Shown here piece after piece: positions 21,206 through 32,817 of a DNA stretch of 64,000 nt. The notes beneath the pieces were generated by a model. It saw only the letters and a list, made by a program, of their open reading frames with translations, was not told the origin of the DNA and searched no databases. The position numbers and the translations under genes were made by a program. The first letter of the stretch is position 1; each line of letters begins with the position of its first letter. Source of the DNA: Aedes albopictus (taxonomy: Eukaryota; Arthropoda; Insecta; Diptera; Culicidae); NCBI RefSeq assembly GCF_035046485.1, contig NC_085137.1:376836706-376900705 (forward strand). Reading direction: 5' to 3'.

Positions 21206-21775
21206 AAAAACTTTTTTTTCCTTAAAAGTGCCCCTCTTGTGATGTATGGACGGTTGGTAGGGAACATAATTACCTGTCTTGAGACAAAATTTCATCAAAA
21301 TCAAAAATGGTGGTTTTTTTTAAATCAACTTTGAATTTTTAGAAATGTTTTTTTTCAGTGTAGGGCTCATTTTGGATTTTTTTCAGTATTTTTTTCTTAA
21401 AATTTGACTTATTTTGTGATAATCACCCATACAACACTTTTTTGTAGGAGTAGTCATTTTTTGATTAAAAACATTTTTAAAAAATCCATAAAAAAAGTTT
21501 AGCCCTTTTCAAAAGTCAGTCCAGATAAATTTTGAAGAAACTAAGTATGCAAAGTGGCTTATCTAGTCTTGGTGTACATACCCAGAAAGTTTCATTGTAA
21601 TCTGAGAGGGTGCTGCCAACTCCGAATACGATTTGGGGCGAAATTCGTCTATAGTTGAAAATTGTGACATGCTGGAGCAAATCCGAGCCCAAATTAGGAT
21701 TCAGCGGCTCAAAGTCCGTAAGAGACACATAAGTTTGCTCTTGAAACATACAAATGTTGCGCTGTGTTATTCTTT
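21200..21775. repeat. Long dispersed repeat, right copy
   Basis: Inverted partner of 11275-12317 and uninterrupted at the point where the left copy holds a 406-bp element, so it shows the original target. Open frames of 70-94 codons inside have no features. Confidence 0.7.
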
Positions 21776-22114
21776 CAAATTGGGGAAGCACATTGAGCAA
21801 TCACTTAAGAGGCTCTTCCGCCCCTCCAAAATTATAAAGCGTCTTTTTTCCACATGACGAACGTAATCATTAATTCATATATCTATCAGGATACAAGTTT
21901 TTTTTTTTCAGAAAAGTGAAATGTTTCAAATCCCATTATTTTTTAAATAGGGTGACTTTGGGTATAATCGGCAGGTTTATTGTAAGTCAGATTGTCTGAA
22001 ACTTAGGCTAACTTTCAAATTAACGGGTTTTAAAAACATGACAAAGAGAAAAACCAGCTGAAAATATATAAATGCTTCTATATAAAGGCGCCTAGCTTGG
22101 GCTAAAATATAAAC
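21776..22114. other. Spacer
   Basis: AT-rich, including GGGTGACTTTGGGTATAATC near 21950, a motif type seen at mosquito transposon ends. No partner found. Confidence 0.25.
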
Positions 22115-22450
22115 GGCTCATAAGTAATTCCAAAAGTCCCAGTGAAGAAACAGGAGTGTACGCAGTAATAAATTACAAAAGCTCCATAAACAAATAAAAA
22201 AATGCATAAATAAATCAAAAGTTTCCATAAATAATTCAGGCCAAACATGTCTAAAGGTCCTATCTGCAGAGAGCCGCTTTTCTCCTTGGTTTCCCTCTTC
22301 CCTCTGAATTGATTTTTGAGCAATTAAAAAAGCTAAAAATGCAATGAATAAATCAACTGTTGCAATAAAAAAATGTTTATGGAACTTTTGTAATTTATTA
22401 CTGCTCACGCCCCTGTTTCTTCACTGGGATTTTTCGAATTATTTATGGGA
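22115..22450. mobile_element. Foldback element
   Basis: Left arm from about 22118 (AATTCCAAAAGTCCCAGTG, AAGAAACAGG, GCAGTAATAAATTACAAAAG) pairs with the right arm ending at about 22445. About 90-100 bp are paired with few mismatches. Confidence 0.65.
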
Positions 22451-22506
22451 AATTTTGTTCTTATTATGGAACGTTGAATTGTCTGCCGGCTTTTGGGGGT
22501 TCAATC

Positions 22507-24317
22507 CTTCTAACCCAAGCAACACACTTGGACATTAATAAGTTCCTGTAATTTGTATGCAACTATATTGAAAGTTATGCCATTTGAACCAATCGTCTTA
22601 TTAACGACTAAATTGCAATCAAAAAAGCGCAAGAGGTGGAGCCAATATAAAACATCCATTCGTGATATAAACGGTTTCAATACGCAACCGAATTATAACC
22701 AAGATACAACTTATAGTAGACTTAAAAAATCGTGACCGATTCGACAACTAGTCAGCTAGTCACCACATTCGTCACTACCAGTTATTATGCACCAACAGTA
22801 TCGTTCATGTGATGAATAAATTGTGTGCATAAATATACCGCAAATAAGGCTGACCGAGAACGTCAATTTGTGTGCCGTTCCAGATTTATCGGTAAGTTAC
22901 GCATTTTAGCTCCGTATTCTCAACGCGCCTCAGTCTACTTATCATTTTGCGAGTGAAAATTTAGGCATTTGTGGTAAAAATTAACTCGCCATATTGCTTT
23001 GCCGGAGTGCATTCAGCAGCTTATTTAATGCACCCATAAAATGCTGAAAATTAATTTTAGAATTTAGAAAGATACTGTTTGCTGAATCATATCTATGGGA
23101 ATTCGTATTGACAAAGTACAACTATGCTTCACGTGGTACACGTGGTACACGGAACCGCCAAACTACCAAAAATTGGATTCTTTTGACGCAATCCTATAGT
23201 TCGTCCCAATAAGTCAACATTTGAGTGAATTGATTAAACTCACACAAGGTAAATTGCCTTTACCTCCAACTAAAAATATACTCAAGAGTAGGTAAATTCA
23301 AGACCCCCTTCATTCAACCCAAATTTGGGTAAATCTACATTTACCCAAAACTGGCTTATTGGCCTCAAGGACCCCCGTTGGATAGACGCATCTCTGTTTC
23401 TTTCTGACAAGATCTGTGGGGGAGAGAGGAAAAACAACCTAATTTTGGGTAACTAATCAATTTGATACTAGGGTTAAATCGACCCAAAATAAGGTAGTTT
23501 GAATTTTCCGTGTAGGACATAAATAATAAAAAAAAGCAGTCACTTGGACGTGTACTTCCCATTTGCGTCGACAAGAGGCTGTCCATTTATTACGTAATGA
23601 AAATTTCACTTTTTTTTGTAAAAAATGTAAACCCATTGTAAAATTGTTCGTGGGAAACTCCTAATATTTTTGTACGTTACGTTAGATTTCTCAAAACCCC
23701 ATATATTCAAATCTTCCCAGTGGTACCAGTAGGTACCAGTCGTTCAGTACTGCGAAAATGAGGCAGAATTATTTTTATTGGGTCAATATTATACTTCCAA
23801 TCAGATTTATTTTTTCTATTTTACCACTTTAGTTTTATAAAACTTGGAATATGTCGATAAATTTATGAAGAAAAGGTTACATTTTATTTGTACATGATTT
23901 CGTTATTTTTGAAACATTTTGATTTTTTATAGTGCATTTTATATTTTTCGTGATCAAAAAACATTTTGCCGCACATTTTATTCTATATCTCCTGTCAAAA
24001 TTGTTCGTTATGTTCTAAATAAGTTCCAGGTGCGACATGTTTATAACAATCAGAATCAATGTTTTGGTTGATTTGGTTTGTAAACAGTTGTAACTAAGAT
24101 TCGTTGAAACAATCAGATAATATTTCAGTTACAAATTGGTTTCGCAAGTTTCGACTAATGATGACGTTTGTTTTCATTTTGCTAGTTGTTATAAAACGGT
24201 TACACCTCAGTTTGGCATTAACAACACGATTTTAATTTTGTTTGTTTCATGAAAACTCAGTTGCAACATGTTTGCAACGATGATCATTTCCATTTTAGTT
24301 GCAGGTGCTACTTGGGT
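22507..24317. mobile_element. Possible CCCAAG-type TIR element, 1.8 kb
   Basis: Ends ACCCAAGCAACAC and, reversed from the right, ACCCAAGTAGCAC. Interior AT-rich with a TTACCCAAA/GGTAAATT repeat tract at 23209-23515 that may be a separate insertion. No coding capacity. The 2-bp flanks do not match exactly, unlike other members. Confidence 0.4.
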
Positions 24318-25179
24318 AAATACCCAGGACCCATAAATGAGCCGTCATATCATCTTTCACTAGAAATACAAAAAATTCCTTCTTTGCCGCCTTTTCTGTG
24401 TACAGGTCTGGAGAGCGCAAAAACGTCGAAAAAAACATCAAGGCGATGTTCTAATTCACTCAATTTACAATACCTTATTTCACTAAAAAACAGGTCCATT
24501 TTCTTATATTTGCAAGGATGTTGCTACTGAGAGTTTTTGTTTAGTTTGAGCTCAAGAGCTGGTTACTCAGTGTTTCAAATTTCTCATCAAAGTCGTCAAA
24601 GAACCACTTTTAGAGCTTTCAAAAACTCACATTTTCGTACGCGGAGAATATTGCTGCGTCATTCGTTCAAAAGGTTTTGACGACTTTCTGGTGAAAATAG
24701 GCACGTTTCAATTATTTTTTTCGTGAGATACAGAAATAACACCTCTCCATATATTTTTTAACATTGAAACGACGCGTTTTCAAATGCTCTACAAGTGATT
24801 CTTGGGCAACTTTGATGGGAAACTGAAACTGAAAAAGTTACAGCCAGAAAACCGATTTTTCTTGTACCACCCCAAGCTTATTCTGAAAAATATCTCTAGA
24901 TCTATCAATTTTAAGATACATGAAAATTGTCTTCCGAAAAATTGCTCAAAATTGATAGATACAACTTTGCCGAAGAATGTATATAGATACTCTTGCAAAT
25001 AAAAATGTTTGGTTTTCAATTTTTTCGTAAATATGGACCACCCTACTTTTTTATCTACATTGGAAAGTGGGCCTTACTATAAGGAACAACTTTGTAGAAT
25101 ACCATATTTGTCTAAAAATCATCTGAAGGCGATGGATGCATCTTTCCTCGTAAATTTGGGTCCTGGCTCACTGCGACTG
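24318..25179. other. Unique-looking AT-rich DNA
   Basis: No repeat or gene recognised. Small overlapping frames on both strands around 24790-25020 encode lysine/phenylalanine-rich artefacts. Confidence 0.35.
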
Positions 25180-25465
25180 TGTTCTTCTTCTTCCTCTTTT
25201 TTCTTTATGGAACGACGTTCGCTTTGGAACTTTGCCTGCCTCTCTTGAACATAGTGTTCTTAGAGCACTTCCACGATTATTAATTGAAGGGGTTTCTTTG
25301 CCTACCATTGCATGAATTAGTACATTCTGTGGCATGTACAATAACACACTATGCCCCGGGAGTCGAAAAATTTTCCCGACCGGAACGGGAATCGGACCCG
25401 CCGTCACCGGTTTGGCGATCCATAGCCTTAACCACCAGGCTAGCTGGAGACTGTGACAGTGTGTC
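25180..25465 (-). mobile_element. Feilai-type tRNA-derived SINE
   Basis: On the minus strand: a tRNA-like head with AGCCTGGTGGTTAAGGC, a B-box-like GGGTCCGATTCCCG (one change from GGTTCGA), then CCGGTCGGGAAAATTTTC, a body with ATGCAATGGTAGGCAAAG and CCTTCAATTAATAATCG, and a GAAGAAGAAG tail near 25185. The order and motifs match what I remember of Feilai from Aedes. Transcribed by RNA polymerase III when active; the B-box change suggests this copy is old. Confidence 0.8.
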
Positions 25466-27117
25466 ATACACAAAATTGGCCCAATCTTATGTAAGGCAAC
25501 CGAGAAATCGTGGTGGACGTAAAAAGAGGGTTGTACCACAGTTGTACCGTAGATAATGAATCCCGACTGCATGCTTGGATGCATGGTTTAACAGGGAGTT
25601 CTAGCTATCAATTTTACGGTCATCTGTGATCAAGCTCATACTCACGCTCATCTAGGAATTACATCGATCCAATAAATTAAATAATTAGTTTTTTTTTAAT
25701 GAAGACGGAGCACCCCTAAATTTTTCTTATTTGGCGCTATTAATATTCCTAGTGGACAACCGTGGATTTTAATTAACATATGGTAAACGATGGAATCTAT
25801 TGAAGCTCATTCTAATTTGCATAAATTTCATTCAAACCAAAAATTTGCATATTTTTTCCATCCAATCATAAAGCTCGGCCAGGTCCGGTCAGCTTTTCCG
25901 ATAACTAATAGCCCATTAGTTTCAATTAACTCAGGATTAATTTTGACGCGTGACGAATCAATTACCTGCGTAGGCTACCGATCGGCCGCAGTCCACCCGC
26001 TTCGTACACTTCAAACGTGAAGATCAACTAGGGCAATCGTTGGCCTACTTCAGCATAATTTTTCATTACTCCGTGATCGCCTCTTTTAGAAGTAATCAAT
26101 ACTTGCATCTACCCACCGAAGGTGACATTTTTTCATCTTTTTTTTTTCCCTCGTTGCATCTGTTCGAATGTGACCCGTACTAATCAGCTTAACCGATCGA
26201 TTGAAATATGAGAACACGATCAGTTTGCTAGAACCATCGTACGCATCGGACGGCAGCAAATGGAAAGTCCAAATCCGAACCATAGATCAGCCAACAACCA
26301 ACGATCAGGGTAAACTACCGCCACCACTCCGAGCCTTGGCATCAATATGCAAAGGCAGTCCGCAGTTCATCATCATGTGTCATGTGAGCTCGGACATGCT
26401 GGGGCACCTGTTGGCACCAAATACCTAAGCAAAGTACAGACTATAGCAAGTCTACTGCTGTGCTGTGAGAGTACGTGCTGTTCCCAGATAGTCGTCGCCA
26501 TCGTCGAGATCCGCTTGACACTTTCACACAAAATATTTGCACAAATCTCAACGCGAATGTCGAGCACCACCGGACCGTGCCAGAGCGGATGACAAGCGAT
26601 CAACTAAACAACTAGGTATACGACGAAGACGTAATCCGGCGGGGAAAATTTGATTTGATTCGCGTATTGCCATGGGAGGAAGCTGGTTGGAGCTGGTGCA
26701 GTGGAAGAGACTTTTTCGGACATCTAACCGGCTGGCTGGAGTACGGTGGGTATGGGATTACGTGGTAGCGGCTATTCAAGTTTGAATAATGATCTTGTTA
26801 GGCTCAATCGATCCACATTTGATTGATCGATTGCTGTTTCGCGTGGAAATTTGCATTTCTTCGGCAGATTGGAAACGAGCTACCGTGGAGTTTTTTTAGT
26901 TGAACAGCTTGTCACATGTGTAGGTAGTGATTGCGTTGTTCGGCTATGATGCAAACAGTAGTGTTAGGCTACAAAATAATAACTGTTCCAAAATGGGGAT
27001 GGTGCGGTAAAATGGGCTGCAAAACGGTGAGTCGATGGAGAGCGTTCAACATAGCTCTGGCCCTCACAACTCGAGTAGAAGTAAAAATCAGAACAATATC
27101 ATCATTTGATATTCCTC
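25466..27117. other. Unique-looking DNA
   Basis: Composition at 25900-26760 is less AT-rich, with mixed-sequence blocks (for example 26210-26620), but no frame with family features. It might be a regulatory or distal UTR region; nothing proves that. Confidence 0.35.
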
Positions 27118-27334
27118 AGTGAAGTACTCAAGATCATAATTAGCTATTGGTTTGTTTGACATAAGAGATAAAAGATCAAAAATAAGATCAAAAATTAGTA
27201 TGGGGAAGAACACAATAATATCTCATTTTGATGTTATAAGATCAGACTAATATCTGGGGAGATCTGGGCGGTAGCACATCTCACCAATATCATAAAATGA
27301 TCTGACAGATGGATTACAGTAAAAAAAAAAGAAA

Positions 27335-27402
27335 AATGGCCGCGACCAGGATCGAACTTATGATCTTGTGATTTATGAGCAGTGACATTACCACTGCACA
27401 TA
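27335..27402 (-). other. tRNA-like fragment (SINE head)
   Basis: Minus strand GTGCAGTGGTAATGTCACTG, CTCATAA, and B-box AAGTTCGATCCTGG. It has A- and B-box-like blocks and a CAT where an anticodon would be, but the anticodon stem does not pair and there is no acceptor stem. A retroposed tRNA-like head, not a gene. Confidence 0.4.
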
Positions 27403-27403
27403 G

Positions 27404-27527
27404 GCGCCAACTTAGGGGGGGCAAGCATGGTTTTGCCCCCCCAATATTTGACTATTTTTCGATTTTCCCATACAAAAAATCAGAAAAACCAGGCTTTGCC
27501 CCCCCAATAATTTGACAAAGTTGGCGC
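27404..27527. mobile_element. 124-bp foldback with runs of G/C
   Basis: Ends GCGCCAACTT and AAGTTGGCGC, perfectly complementary over 10 bp. Three 7-base G or C runs inside (GGGGGGG near 27413, CCCCCCC near 27436 and 27500) also pair. It lies beside the tRNA-like fragment, and CCACTGCAC occurs on both sides (27391 and 27533). Confidence 0.7.
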
Positions 27528-27639
27528 GTCTGCCACTGCACTACAACTCATATCTGAAAATTGGAGGTAACAAGAGCATCAAGTTCTACGTTTTCCAAGG
27601 TGTTTTCGAGTCATGGTAGTTGTGTTGGTTCGGTCCCGC

Positions 27640-27860
27640 CATGTTGTAGATGAGTGTGTGAAAGAACTATAATTATGATCTTGAATATTAGTTTTCAGAT
27701 CTTACAATTTTCGGATGTTATAGATGAATGTGTCAAAGAACTGATTTTGATCTTGAGCAGTTATTTTCAGATCTTTCTAATTCTGGATGTTGCAGATGGA
27801 AATGTGAAGAGCTAATTTTGATCTTGAGCAGTATTTTTCAGATTTCTCAATGATAAATGT
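27640..27860. repeat. ~72-bp tandem repeat, three and a half units
   Basis: GATCTTGA marks recur at 27677, 27749 and 27820. Units contain TTTTCAGATCTT, TCTGGATGTTGCAGATG and GTGAAAGAACT-like blocks. Confidence 0.75.
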
Positions 27861-28116
27861 TCTATTGCAGAATATTAATACAGTTTCCACCCAAAATTTG
27901 CAAACTGACTTGATGGTACGGAAAATAAAAATGAATTAAGGCTCAATTAGGAATTGCATATTTTCCTAAACTAAGAGAGCACTTTTCTCTAGATGATTTC
28001 ACATGTTAAGCTCTTTCTCTGAATTGTTAACAGAGCTAGTGATCCAAACTTTAAAAACGACATGCGTAGAAACATGTTTGGTTTATTTTGCGCCTAAAAC
28101 AGGACGAATTTCCACC

Positions 28117-28470
28117 AATAGGACGCAATCAGTGAAGTACTAGATTGTAGTCATGAGCTGAATTTTTGTATGGTGAGAAGGTAAATTCTTAATCTCTGCA
28201 ACGAAATGACGCAAAAAGCTTGGCTATTATGATTCCTTGCCTAACCTAATGGTGTTTGAGCAAAACTTTAGGTAACTGTGTTATTGTTTTCTTTATTTCT
28301 TGCAACAAAGTTTTCCAAAGTTTTATTCCAGCAGCACCAAATAAGGCAAGGAATCATAATACCCACGCCTCCTGCATAACTTCGTTGCAGAAACGGAGAA
28401 TTTACCTTCTAGCCATAAAAAAATCAGCTAAAAATCTAGTATGTACTTCACTGAACGTGCTCTATTGTGA
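28117..28470. mobile_element. 354-bp foldback MITE
   Basis: Arms begin AATAGGACGCAATCAGTG (left) and AATAGAGCACGTTCAGTG (right, reversed), then GAAGTAC, AGAAGGTAAATTC, CTGCAACGAA and TATTATGATTCCTTGCC in both, about 130 bp paired. CAGTGAAGTACT also occurs alone at 27118. The 78-residue open frame inside is an artefact. Confidence 0.7.
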
Positions 28471-29378
28471 ACTGTTGCCCAGAAAAGCTTAGGAAACATT
28501 TAGAAGATCGTAGTCGTCACGACTGTCGTCTGTTCGTATACCCGAGGCAGAATCGCTACGCAATTCGTTGGTTGAAGCTCAAAAAGCTTGTCGTCTGCTG
28601 CTGTATATTTTGTGTAATCTAGAATCAAACGGTCCGTTTTTCGGAATGGACGTATTTTGCTTAGTGGGCCGATAAAGGCCCTAAATTGTCCGGTGATTCA
28701 TTTATTGGATTCGTACCACAAATGCAAGCTCGACTTTGAGGTCCAGCTCATGTTATCATTGGACTCAATTGGAAAGCTTCTGCTGGTTTACTCACAGTGA
28801 AATAAAATAATTATAAACTGGGATTAAAGAATCTATCAGATAAAATCAGTATATATTTTTATGCCTTTTTTAAAGAAAAGCAAATATCGATTATATGAAT
28901 TTTTTGTGCCGATTACTCTGTTTTTTTTTTGTTCGATTGCAGCATCCACAATTCCGCTTATTGAAAATGAAGGCCACTTCTACTTCCTTTTTGTCCCAGT
29001 GCTCGTTTGTAAAATTTGTAAGGTACATAAGGGTACATCTATTTATTATATAACGCTAAATTCGATATTTTTGAACTCGGTGGTTGGTTCATTAGGATCT
29101 AGCGGAATCCATAATGTATTTTTGTATGCTAACTCCAACTTTTTTGTATGGGTCGTAACGCTAGACTGTATTCCCTATTCCCTCGAAGCGCTGTGTTATT
29201 AAACCCCTATCTCCTGCAGGGTTACGTTATTTGGGGACAGCGCATAATGAAAGTTGAAAACTTAAAATAGTTTTCATGCGCAATGTTGAGAAATTTCGAC
29301 ATTTATACAGCGGGTTGCACAAGGCTTTCCAAAGATCAAATTAATTACTGATTTTGAGATCATATCACGATGTGATAT
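28471..29378. other. Spacer and left flank of the LINE insertion
   Basis: Mostly unique. An open frame at 28861-29202 (113 residues, hydrophobic) has no recognised motif. From about 29345 the ATCATATCACGATGTGATAT block belongs to the same host repeat that resumes at 35425. Confidence 0.35.
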
Positions 29379-29387
29379 TGAGCAGAT

Positions 29388-29406
29388 CTCTCTCTCTCTC
29401 TCTCTC
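29388..29406. repeat. (CT)n / (GA)n tail of the LINE
   Basis: Nine CT units plus C directly adjoin the 9-bp target duplication, so on the minus strand the element ends in a GA-microsatellite tail. Confidence 0.75.
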
Positions 29407-29567
29407 GTTTGTCGGGTGAAGATCACTGCGTCCAGATTTTAGAACTATTGTGATATACCCTTTTGCTGTGAGGTACGCAAGTTATCTCAGTAACATATTT
29501 GTCACTGAGATACCTTGGTATCGACTGAACTCAAGACCATCTATTATTGATGAATAGAGATCCTGAG

Positions 29568-30400
29568 TTACAGTATGTGACTCCCCCATTCTGGCGAGAC
29601 TAGCTTTATGAAGCCAACCACGTCCTTGGGAGATAAGATCCATATGTCAGCAGGCCCTAAAAAGGGCTTGCTGAGAACTTTGAACCTACGTTGAGTGAGT
29701 GCACTGCAATAGCAGAGGATGTGTTCTGATGTTTCCCTCTCCTCGTCACAGAAGCGGCAATTTGAGGTTTGGATTGCTCCGATCTTTTGTAGATGGTATC
29801 TGCAGGGGCAGTGTCCAGTTATTGGACCGGTGTAGATGTTGAGATCCCTTTTGTTGAGACCTAATAGTTGTTGGGTTTTCTTGGGGTTTATCGTTACGAG
29901 CCTTTTAGATTGGCTCGTATGGGGAAGTGCATTCCAGTTTGATGTGATTTGACTGACCATATATTTGTTCAGTTCCATTTTTACAGAGCAGTCTGAGATC
30001 CCGCAGAAGGGCTCAGGGCCAATGAACCTTTCATTAGATCCATTTCTGGCTAGCTCATCAGCAATCTCGTTTCCTTCTAGACCCGTATGTCCTGGGATCC
30101 AATATAGGTAGACTCGATTGCGTATGGATAAGTTTTTCAAAGCCAGAATGCATTCCCATACTAGCTTTGAGTTACAAGTGTAGTTATTAAGCGACTTAAG
30201 TGCCGCTTGGCTGTCAGAGAAAATACATATTTTTGCAAACCTATACTTTCTCCTCAGGCATAATAACACGCATTCTAATATTGCATATATTTCCGCCTGA
30301 AATACTGTGGGCCACTGTCCTAAGTGGACAGAGATTTTTGTTCTAGGGCCATAGATTCCGGAGCCTGTCAGATTATTCATTTACGAACCATCTGTGAAGA
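29568..30400 (-). pseudogene. LINE RNase H domain and C-terminus
   Basis: The frame runs from FFTDGS (first RNase H aspartate) at about 30395, meets a stop at 30381-30383, then continues 270 residues. QAEIYAI gives the glutamate, IFSDSQAALKS the second aspartate and WIPGHTGLEGNEIADELA the histidine/aspartate loop. A C-terminal cysteine/histidine cluster (CRFCDEERETSEHILCYC) resembles the zinc-binding tail of R1/LOA elements. RNase H removes the RNA template after copying. The stop lies two codons after the catalytic aspartate. The left edge is the natural stop followed by the 3' untranslated part. Confidence 0.8.
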
Positions 30401-30475
30401 AATTTATAGAGCCTGTTGGAACGCTGGGTCCACCTCCTTCCCACTCCTGGCGGGAAGGAATGAGCACATTGTAAG

Positions 30476-31531
30476 TAGGGATGTAGTACCGGTAGTACCG
30501 GTACCGAAAATACCGGTATTACCGTCCAATTTTTGGTACCGAAATACCGGTACTGACTGAACCTTGGTACCGGAACTTTCGGTACCGTGAAATCTCTCCT
30601 GAAGTGATGAAATCCTGTTATTATAGCTATAGCCAACATGCAATAGAAATAAGCAAACATCTGTAAAACCAAGTACATAAACATTTCATATACCGTCAAG
30701 GCGCCATTCACCGTGTGCCTTCGAATATTTTTTTTCATTATTTCCATATTATGATTGAATTATATGACAATTTCCCTTCAATTTCACCAATACAACATTG
30801 TATTGGTGAAATTGAAGGGAAATTGTCATATCATTCAATCATAATATGGAAATAATGAAAAAATATTCGAAGGCACACGGTGAATGGAGCCCCCACGGTG
30901 AATGGCGCCTTGACGGTATGCAACCTTTCTGCAAAACCAGGATATCATAGCAATGCCAACGATTTGTTTAATGAACGTTTAATTTTGGAAAATGGATTCG
31001 CAAGCTTAGAATAAAACTAGTATGATTACGGTTTTCTTTTTGTACCGACTTTTCGAACCCTCTAAGCAGAATATCCTCTTCGAATAGGGTTTCTTGTTAT
31101 TTCTTCAGTTTTTTTTTAGAATTCGTTCGCATCATCCAGGAAAAATCACTTAAATTTTCTTCTGTCTTCACCTAGCAGCTACGTATCTGATTTTAGTACC
31201 TGCTTCATTTTTGACTCACCAAGATACTGCCTGTGAAACTGCGCAGCTAAACAATAGTTCCAAAAACAGTTTCATACAACTAATTTATTTTTATATTTTT
31301 ATGTATCCATATTTTTTGTTTAATTTAGTATTTTCTGGTTCGATTTTGTGACATTCCTAAAAACGGGATTCACAAATGCTTGGTATATTGTTGATTGTCT
31401 GTTCGAAACAGATTACTCTTCATTTTTGTGAAAAATTTCCAGTACCGGTATATTACCGGTACTACCGGTACTGTAAGCCCCAGTACCGAAATATCGGTAC
31501 TCACCAAAAGTGCTCGGTACTGCGACCCCTA
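30476..31531. mobile_element. 1,056-bp nonautonomous hAT-type element
   Basis: ATTGTAAG flanks both ends (30468-30475 and 31532-31539), an 8-bp duplication. Ends are TAGGGATGTAGTACCGG and, reversed, TAGGGGTCGCAGTACCGAG. Subterminal regions on both sides carry many GTACCGG/CCGGTAC motifs, as expected of transposase-binding subterminal repeats. No transposase. It contains a 224-bp palindromic MITE at 30693-30916. Confidence 0.88.
30693..30916. mobile_element. 224-bp near-perfect palindromic MITE
   Basis: Ends CCGTCAAGGCGCCATTCACC and its complement; TA at 30691-30692 and 30917-30918. Paired almost throughout around a centre near 30797 (AATACAACATTGTATT). The right arm carries a second CACGGTGAATGG. 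Tc1/mariner-type by its TA duplication. Confidence 0.88.
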
Positions 31532-31710
31532 ATTGTAAGGTAAGTCATAATTGACTACCGTTTCCATCCAGTCACTACAAATTCCTATTGCGGGATTTAT
31601 GGCAAATTCATTTAATATGCTGAGGTGACCCGTAAGGTCTCCCGACAGCAGCGTTTTTGTTCTCTTTAACCTTAGAGCACATTTTTCCGCTTCCAGCTTT
31701 ATGAATTGAT

Positions 31711-32794
31711 CTAACCGGGGCAGGTGAACATTGCGTCTAGGGCCAAAGTGGGTGTACTACGAACTGCACCAGTGATCGCTATGCAAGCGGTGCGTTGGAT
31801 TTTGTTGAGCTTCGCCCTTGCAACAGCCTCATTAGTTTTAGGCCACCAGACAAGGGAAGCGTAAGTAGTCCTGGGACGAACAATGGTTTTATATATCCAC
31901 ATGATCATACTTGGTTTTAGGCCCCATCTTTTACCCAGGGTTTTTGAACAAACCCAAAGAGTATTGAGACCTTTCTGCACAACTGATTGGAGATGAGAGT
32001 TCCAATTCAGTTTTGCGTCGAGTATGACACCCAGATATTTTACTTCGCTTGAATAAACTAGTTGTGTATGATTCAAGAAAAGGGGTTTCAGTTGGACCTT
32101 CCTCCGTTTGGTGAAAGGGATAATGGAAGTTTTTGTAGGATTTATGCCTAGTTGTTCCTTATGACACCAGGAAAAAGTGTGATTTAGGGCAGATTGCATT
32201 CTTTCCACGATAACACTTTCGAATTTGCCTCGTACAATAATGACAACGTCATCAGCATATCCAACCACTTCGAAGCCTCTTCTCTCTAAGCTGTCAAGAA
32301 GCTCATCCACCACCAGTGACCACAACAAAGGAGAAAGCACTCCGCCTTGCGGACATCCCCTTGTTGCTTTAACAGTAATGTATGAACCGCTAAACTCAGA
32401 GGAGATTTTACGATTAGCTAGCATAGCATGTACCCAGGTAACAATGCATGGGTCGAATTTTCTCCTCAACATTGCTGACCCTATAGACGAATAAGAAGCG
32501 TTATCGAATGCGCCCTCAATATCAAGAAATGCTACAAGAGCAATTTATTTTGCATTGAGTGTTTTTTCGATCTTTTGAACTACCGTATGTAGTGCCGAGA
32601 TCGTAGATTTTCCACTTTGATAAGCGAATTGGTTTTTTGACAAAGGCATTGCTTTCATAAATTTGTGATTTATGTACTCGCATAGTACCTTTTCCATAAT
32701 TTTGAGCATTACAGAGGATAAACTTATCGGCCTGAATGCTTTGGGGTTGGTTTTATCCCTCTTTCCTGCCTTCGGAATGAAGACAGCCCGGATT
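31711..32794 (-). pseudogene. LINE reverse transcriptase domain
   Basis: On the minus strand: FIPKAGKRDKTNPKAFRPI near the right edge, then SKNQFAYQSGKST, a stop at about 32545, motif A as FLDIEGAFDNASY, and an open run of 253 residues from MLRRKFDP. The run holds motif B (RGCPQGGVLSPLLW), motif C (VVGYADDVVII) and the thumb (KYLGVILDAKLNW). YADD is intact. Ends in a frameshift at 31711. Nothing else in the window matches this clade closely. Confidence 0.85.
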
Positions 32795-32817
32795 TGACGC
32801 CAATCGTTGGGTATATG

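Larger units (their letters stand above)
30401..31710 (-). pseudogene. LINE connector between RT and RNase H, split by the hAT element
   Basis: Outside the insertion, 31540-31710 encodes segments such as DQFIKLEAEKCALRLKRTK in a frame different from the RT block, so a frameshift lies near 31715. 30401-30467 encodes the run-up to FFTDGS (RQEWEGGGPSVP). The remainder is the hAT element. Confidence 0.6.

Noticed and set aside
28861..29202. A 113-residue hydrophobic frame that could suggest a membrane protein
   Set aside because: No family signature, AT-rich composition and no splice or promoter support.
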